DNA of 64,000 nucleotides from NCBI GenBank assembly GCA_024404815.1, contig JAKSPL010000003.1, forward strand, positions 1-64,000, in the 5' to 3' direction. The position numbers and the translations under genes were made by a program. Origin of the DNA: Oscillospiraceae bacterium (GTDB lineage: Bacteria; Bacillota; Clostridia; Oscillospirales; Ruminococcaceae). Each line of letters begins with the position of its first letter. Positions within the stretch are counted from its first letter, which is position 1. A model generated the notes under the pieces. That model had not been told where the DNA came from, did not search any database, and was given only the letters and a program-made list of their open reading frames with translations. This document shows positions 61,278-64,000 of the stretch, piece after piece.

Positions 61278-61290
61278 TTCTGAAAAGCGA

Positions 61291-61329
61291 ACCGCTCTGC
61301 ATTGAAAGTGAATGCAGGGCGGTATTTTG
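61291..61329 (+). terminator. Terminator of ECF sigma operon
   Basis: ACCGCTCTGCATT pairs with AATGCAGGGCGGT, then ATTTTGTTTG. Confidence 0.88.
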
Positions 61330-61402
61330 TTTGATTGAAAAGCATAGTCAAGGAAACGGCTGCATATGCATATACCAAATGAAAACGGGAGGTATGCAGA
61401 AT

Positions 61403-61597
61403 ATGCAGCCAGTCATCAAGAAAATTGTACGAAAAAGCGGATATTTGCTGCTGATGCTCGGGCTTTGCGGTATTGGGATCCGTACTGCGATTGCGAGAAA
61501 TGAAATCGGACAGCAACAAGATGCCGTACCGACAGCAAAAGGTCAGCGCGATGAGGTGGTGTTTGTGCTGGACGCAGGACATGGCGAGTCAACTTAA
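61403..61597 (+). pseudogene. Truncated N-acetylmuramoyl-L-alanine amidase
   Basis: A 64-residue product: membrane helix or signal (about 10-28), a short linker, then VVFVLDAGHGEST and a stop. VFVLDAGHG is the first strand and zinc-ligand motif of Amidase_3 enzymes, so the catalytic domain is cut off after its first strand. The stop lies at 61595-61597, where the convergent small secreted gene ends. GGGAGG precedes the ATG. Confidence 0.72.
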
Positions 61598-61939
61598 ACC
61601 AAGTTTTTGTTTCTTCGTATCTTCGATGCTTTTATTGAGTCGCATCTTGAAGAATTTGTCAATCAGTCGAGCTTTGCTATTTTGCGGATGATCGCCTGCC
61701 AGTATGCGCCGCGCACGTTCGCAGATGACCGTATCCTTTGCGTTCTGCTCTGTGTCAAAGATAAAGTGGCACAGTTCTTTTTCCTCCGCAGTCAGGGCGT
61801 TGTAGTTGGAAATGCAGAGGTCGTAGCAGAGAAACTTCTCCCAGAGGGTGCTGTCGGTTTCAGCCGCCGCGCCGCTCCATGCGGAGAACGAACTGATCGC
61901 CATAAGGCTTGCAATACACGCAGATAGGATTCTTTTCAT
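61589..61939 (-). CDS. Small secreted protein, unknown
   Basis: A protein of 116 residues: signal peptide (1-26, MKRILSACIASLMAISSF) and a short helical domain with two or three Cys (KFLCYDLCISNYNALTAEEKELCHF). No family is recognised. The ATG at 61939 has AAGGCGGAATCAAT upstream. It overlaps the truncated amidase tail to tail by 9 bases. Confidence 0.72.
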   Translation of the reverse strand: MKRILSACIASLMAISSFSAWSGAAAETDSTLWEKFLCYDLCISNYNALTAEEKELCHFIFDTEQNAKDTVICERARRILAGDHPQNSKARLIDKFFKMRLNKSIEDTKKQKLGLS

Positions 61940-62303
61940 ATTGATTCCGCCTTTCTGTTTCGTTCGAAAAAACAACAGGTTGCTTCTGCAATTATTTTAC
62001 CACAAACCGTTTTTTGTCAAGATATTTTGTACATTTCAACAGTTCTTGTCTGAAACGCCAAAAGACACGAATGACGTTTTTTATAAAAGCTTAATCGAAA
62101 GGGTAAAATCATCCGCGTATTCCCATCAAGGTTGAAAAATGGCATAGAGAAGTCTTGAAAAAGTCGTTTGACTGTTTTTGACCAAATGAGACAGGCTAAA
62201 TCAAATCTGCGTGTGACAAAGAAATCTATACAATTAGTAATTGTGCACAATAACAGCACGATTTATTTTATGTCAAAAAGCACATTGATTCTCGCTGCTT
62301 CTA
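61940..62303. other. AT-rich gap with one short palindrome
   Basis: No gene is seen. A perfect 12-bp palindrome ATTGTGCACAAT lies at 62240-62251; otherwise the sequence is featureless and AT-rich. Confidence 0.5.
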
Positions 62304-62332
62304 TTGACATTACATTGAAAATGTAGTATAAT
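62304..62332 (+). promoter_or_regulatory. Promoter of LRR surface protein
   Basis: TTGACA (62304-62309) and TATAAT (62327-62332), 17-base spacer. Confidence 0.88.
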
Positions 62333-62392
62333 ATAATAGGTTTTTGATGATGCAAAACAAAAACCGATAAAATATATACGGGAGGTAAAATA

Positions 62393-64000
62393 ATGGCAAA
62401 AAATTACTTTAAGAAAATTTTGGCAGGCATCTTCGCCGTTGCGCTTGTCGCATCAGCCGTTCCGCTTGCCCCGTACACAAAGGTGCTGAACAGCATCTCG
62501 ATCACCGCAAGTGCGGCTGAGACCGAAGACGGCTTGGCGTATTCGGTTAACAGCAGCACGAATACAGTTACGATCACAGGTTATCATGGCTCAAGCAGTC
62601 ACATTGTAATTCCGGAAAAAATCGACGGCTATGATGTTACAGCGATCGGTGCGAACGCTTTTGAAGAAAATAGAAATATTGAATCCATATCAATGCCAAG
62701 CGTTACAACAATCGGCGACTATGCATTTGCATATTGTGGTAAGCTTTCAACCGCTGAAATTCCAAAAGTAACATCAATGGGAGAAAATGCCTTTGACAAC
62801 TGCGCTTTAACTTCTGTTGTAATACCGGAAGGCGTTACAAGATTGGAATCTTGCGTTTTTTCAGGAAACAAGCAACTTGCATTTGTCCAAATACCGGCAA
62901 GTGTTGAATACATCGGCGAATGGGCTTTTGGTTACGCTGACATCGCCAGAACTCTGCAATTTGCCGGCTGCCCGAAAGATTTGCATTCTCAAGCATTTAA
63001 TTATTCTTCTAATAATACGTTGCTTGTTCCTGCTGACAAGCTGAATGATTGGAAGGCTGTATTCGGCATGACAGATGAAAACCCGGACGGTACGACCACA
63101 CTCGGTGCAACAGGTAAGATCACGCTGAAAGCTGGCTATACTCTGAATTTTGATACACAGGGCAAAGGTGCTCCGATCGATTCTCAGTTTGTTGAAATCA
63201 ACGAAAAGGCAGAAAAGCCGAAAACACCGACTACTGACGGCTATTCGTTCGCAGGCTGGTACACTGATGCTGACTGCACAGAGGGTAATGCGTTCGATTT
63301 TGACGCACCGCTGACTGCTTCTGCTACCGTCTATGCGAAGTGGGCACAACAACATACTGTCTCCTTTGATACAGGCACAACGGGTATTTCTATTGACGAT
63401 GTGCTTGTGGATGACGGTGATTTTGTATCCGCACCGAAAGATTTTACAACACCGGACGAATATATGTTTATCGGTTGGTTCTGCGAGGAAGTCTGTTTTA
63501 CACCATGTTTGTTTAATTGGCCTATTACCGAGGATACGACTATATACGGCAGATGGTGTCCGCTTTCCGGTGAATGCGGTGAAGATCTGACATGGTCATT
63601 CGACAAAGATACCAAAGAGCTGACGATTTCAGGCAATGGTGAAGCGCTTGGAGACTATCTGGAAGATCTGACGGATTTCTATGGTTTGCCGATCCAAAGT
63701 ATCAAGTTTGAAACGACGAATCTGAAAAAGATCGGAGAAGGTTTCTTCTGGAATCTTACCGAGCTGACAGAAATTACGCTTCCCGATACTGTGACAACGA
63801 TTGGTAAATATGCTTTCGCTGAATGTAGTTCGCTGACAAGCGTTACACTTCCGGATAGTGTAACGAAGATTGATGACTATGCTTTTAGCAGATGTTCTGA
63901 ACTGAAAAACATCGCAATTCCGAATAATGTAACGCAGATTGGTGAATGTGCTTTTGCAAGATGTACTGCACTGAAAAACTTCACAATTCCTGAATCTGTT
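62393..64000 (+). CDS. BspA-like leucine-rich-repeat surface protein (partial)
   Basis: At least 536 residues, open at the right edge. A signal peptide (about 1-40) ends in a SAVPLAPYTK/ITASAAET region. An LRR_5 block (about 70-200) has IPEKIDGYDVTAIGANAF and TTIGDYAFAYC units, followed by two InlB-type repeats (YSFAGWYTDADCTEGNAFDF with TVYAKW; YMFIGWFCEE with TIYGRW), and a second LRR_5 block from ITLPDTVTTIGKYAFAECSSL onward. Such proteins are secreted or wall-bound and mediate adhesion or enzyme binding. GGAGGTAAAATA precedes the ATG. Any C-terminal anchor or dockerin is beyond the window. Confidence 0.9.
   Translation, partial: MAKNYFKKILAGIFAVALVASAVPLAPYTKVLNSISITASAAETEDGLAYSVNSSTNTVTITGYHGSSSHIVIPEKIDGYDVTAIGANAFEENRNIESISMPSVTTIGDYAFAYCGKLSTAEIPKVTSMGENAFDNCALTSVVIPEGVTRLESCVFSGNKQLAFVQIPASVEYIGEWAFGYADIARTLQFAGCPKDLHSQAFNYSSNNTLLVPADKLNDWKAVFGMTDENPDGTTTLGATGKITLKAGYTLNFDTQGKGAPIDSQFVEINEKAEKPKTPTTDGYSFAGWYTDADCTEGNAFDFDAPLTASATVYAKWAQQHTVSFDTGTTGISIDDVLVDDGDFVSAPKDFTTPDEYMFIGWFCEEVCFTPCLFNWPITEDTTIYGRWCPLSGECGEDLTWSFDKDTKELTISGNGEALGDYLEDLTDFYGLPIQSIKFETTNLKKIGEGFFWNLTELTEITLPDTVTTIGKYAFAECSSLTSVTLPDSVTKIDDYAFSRCSELKNIAIPNNVTQIGECAFARCTALKNFTIPESV

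Overview
The window looks like a chromosomal segment of a fibre-degrading Ruminococcus-type Clostridium (Oscillospiraceae). The reasons are four secreted proteins with dockerin modules, a lipoprotein with a cohesin-like module, two CotH-type proteins, a SigI/RsgI pair of the kind that senses polysaccharide in cellulosome producers, Thr-rich linkers, and Gram-positive housekeeping operons with strong GGAGG ribosome sites and TTGACA/TATAAT promoters. Species is not determined.

Layout. 1-5 kb (minus): a large dockerin protein with an inactive-looking SGNH domain, then a radical SAM/SPASM enzyme directly followed by a secreted repeat protein with a dockerin; then tRNA-Pro. 5-10.6 kb (plus): SRP RNA, dnaX, ybaB, recR, a HAD phosphatase, an amidohydrolase and a tRNA-dihydrouridine synthase. 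10.7-16.3 kb (plus): FHA protein, FtsW/RodA-type SEDS protein, class B PBP, and a membrane-anchored CotH protein with a dockerin. 16.4-20.8 kb (minus): acetyltransferase, cohesin-like lipoprotein, esterase lipoprotein, and an ECF sigma factor with its membrane partner. 20.8-25 kb: small proteins, a beta-lactamase-fold serine hydrolase, tmRNA and smpB. 25-31.3 kb (minus): a giant membrane protein, a MATE exporter and a membrane-anchored surface protein. 31.5-40.1 kb: dockerin/beta-helix protein, AraC regulator, Fe-alcohol dehydrogenase, SDR protein, a roughly 490-nt multi-hairpin RNA candidate, and a heterodimeric ABC exporter. 40.3-50.1 kb: large CotH surface protein, SNF2 helicase, sigI-rsgI and a Pro/Glu-rich secreted protein. 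50.2-64 kb: small proteins, a two-gene surface operon including a 1686-residue protein, a secreted duplicated-domain protein, an ECF sigma/zinc anti-sigma pair, a truncated amidase, and a BspA-like leucine-rich repeat protein that runs off the window.

How the parts connect. The dockerin proteins would dock onto cohesins such as the one at 17 kb. SigI/RsgI probably reports on extracellular substrate; the same two-box promoter pattern (ACCCC, 18 bases, CCGTAA, with a shared upstream A/T tract) precedes both sigI and the Pro/Glu-rich secreted gene, which suggests autoregulation and one direct target. A second unexplained circuit is a promoter architecture, TTGTAT-N5-TTGTAT-N12-TATAAT, found with exact spacing at three places (51.55 kb and both directions at 59.7-59.8 kb). 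It would join a surface operon, a secreted protein and an ECF sigma operon under one unknown activator of the OmpR/PhoB-like direct-repeat type.

The strongest candidates for something undescribed are the structured RNA at 36.05-36.54 kb, the TTGTAT regulon, the radical SAM/repeat-dockerin pair at 0.07-1.7 kb, and the 1686-residue repeat protein. Everything is read by eye from the sequence; no searches or folding programs were run.
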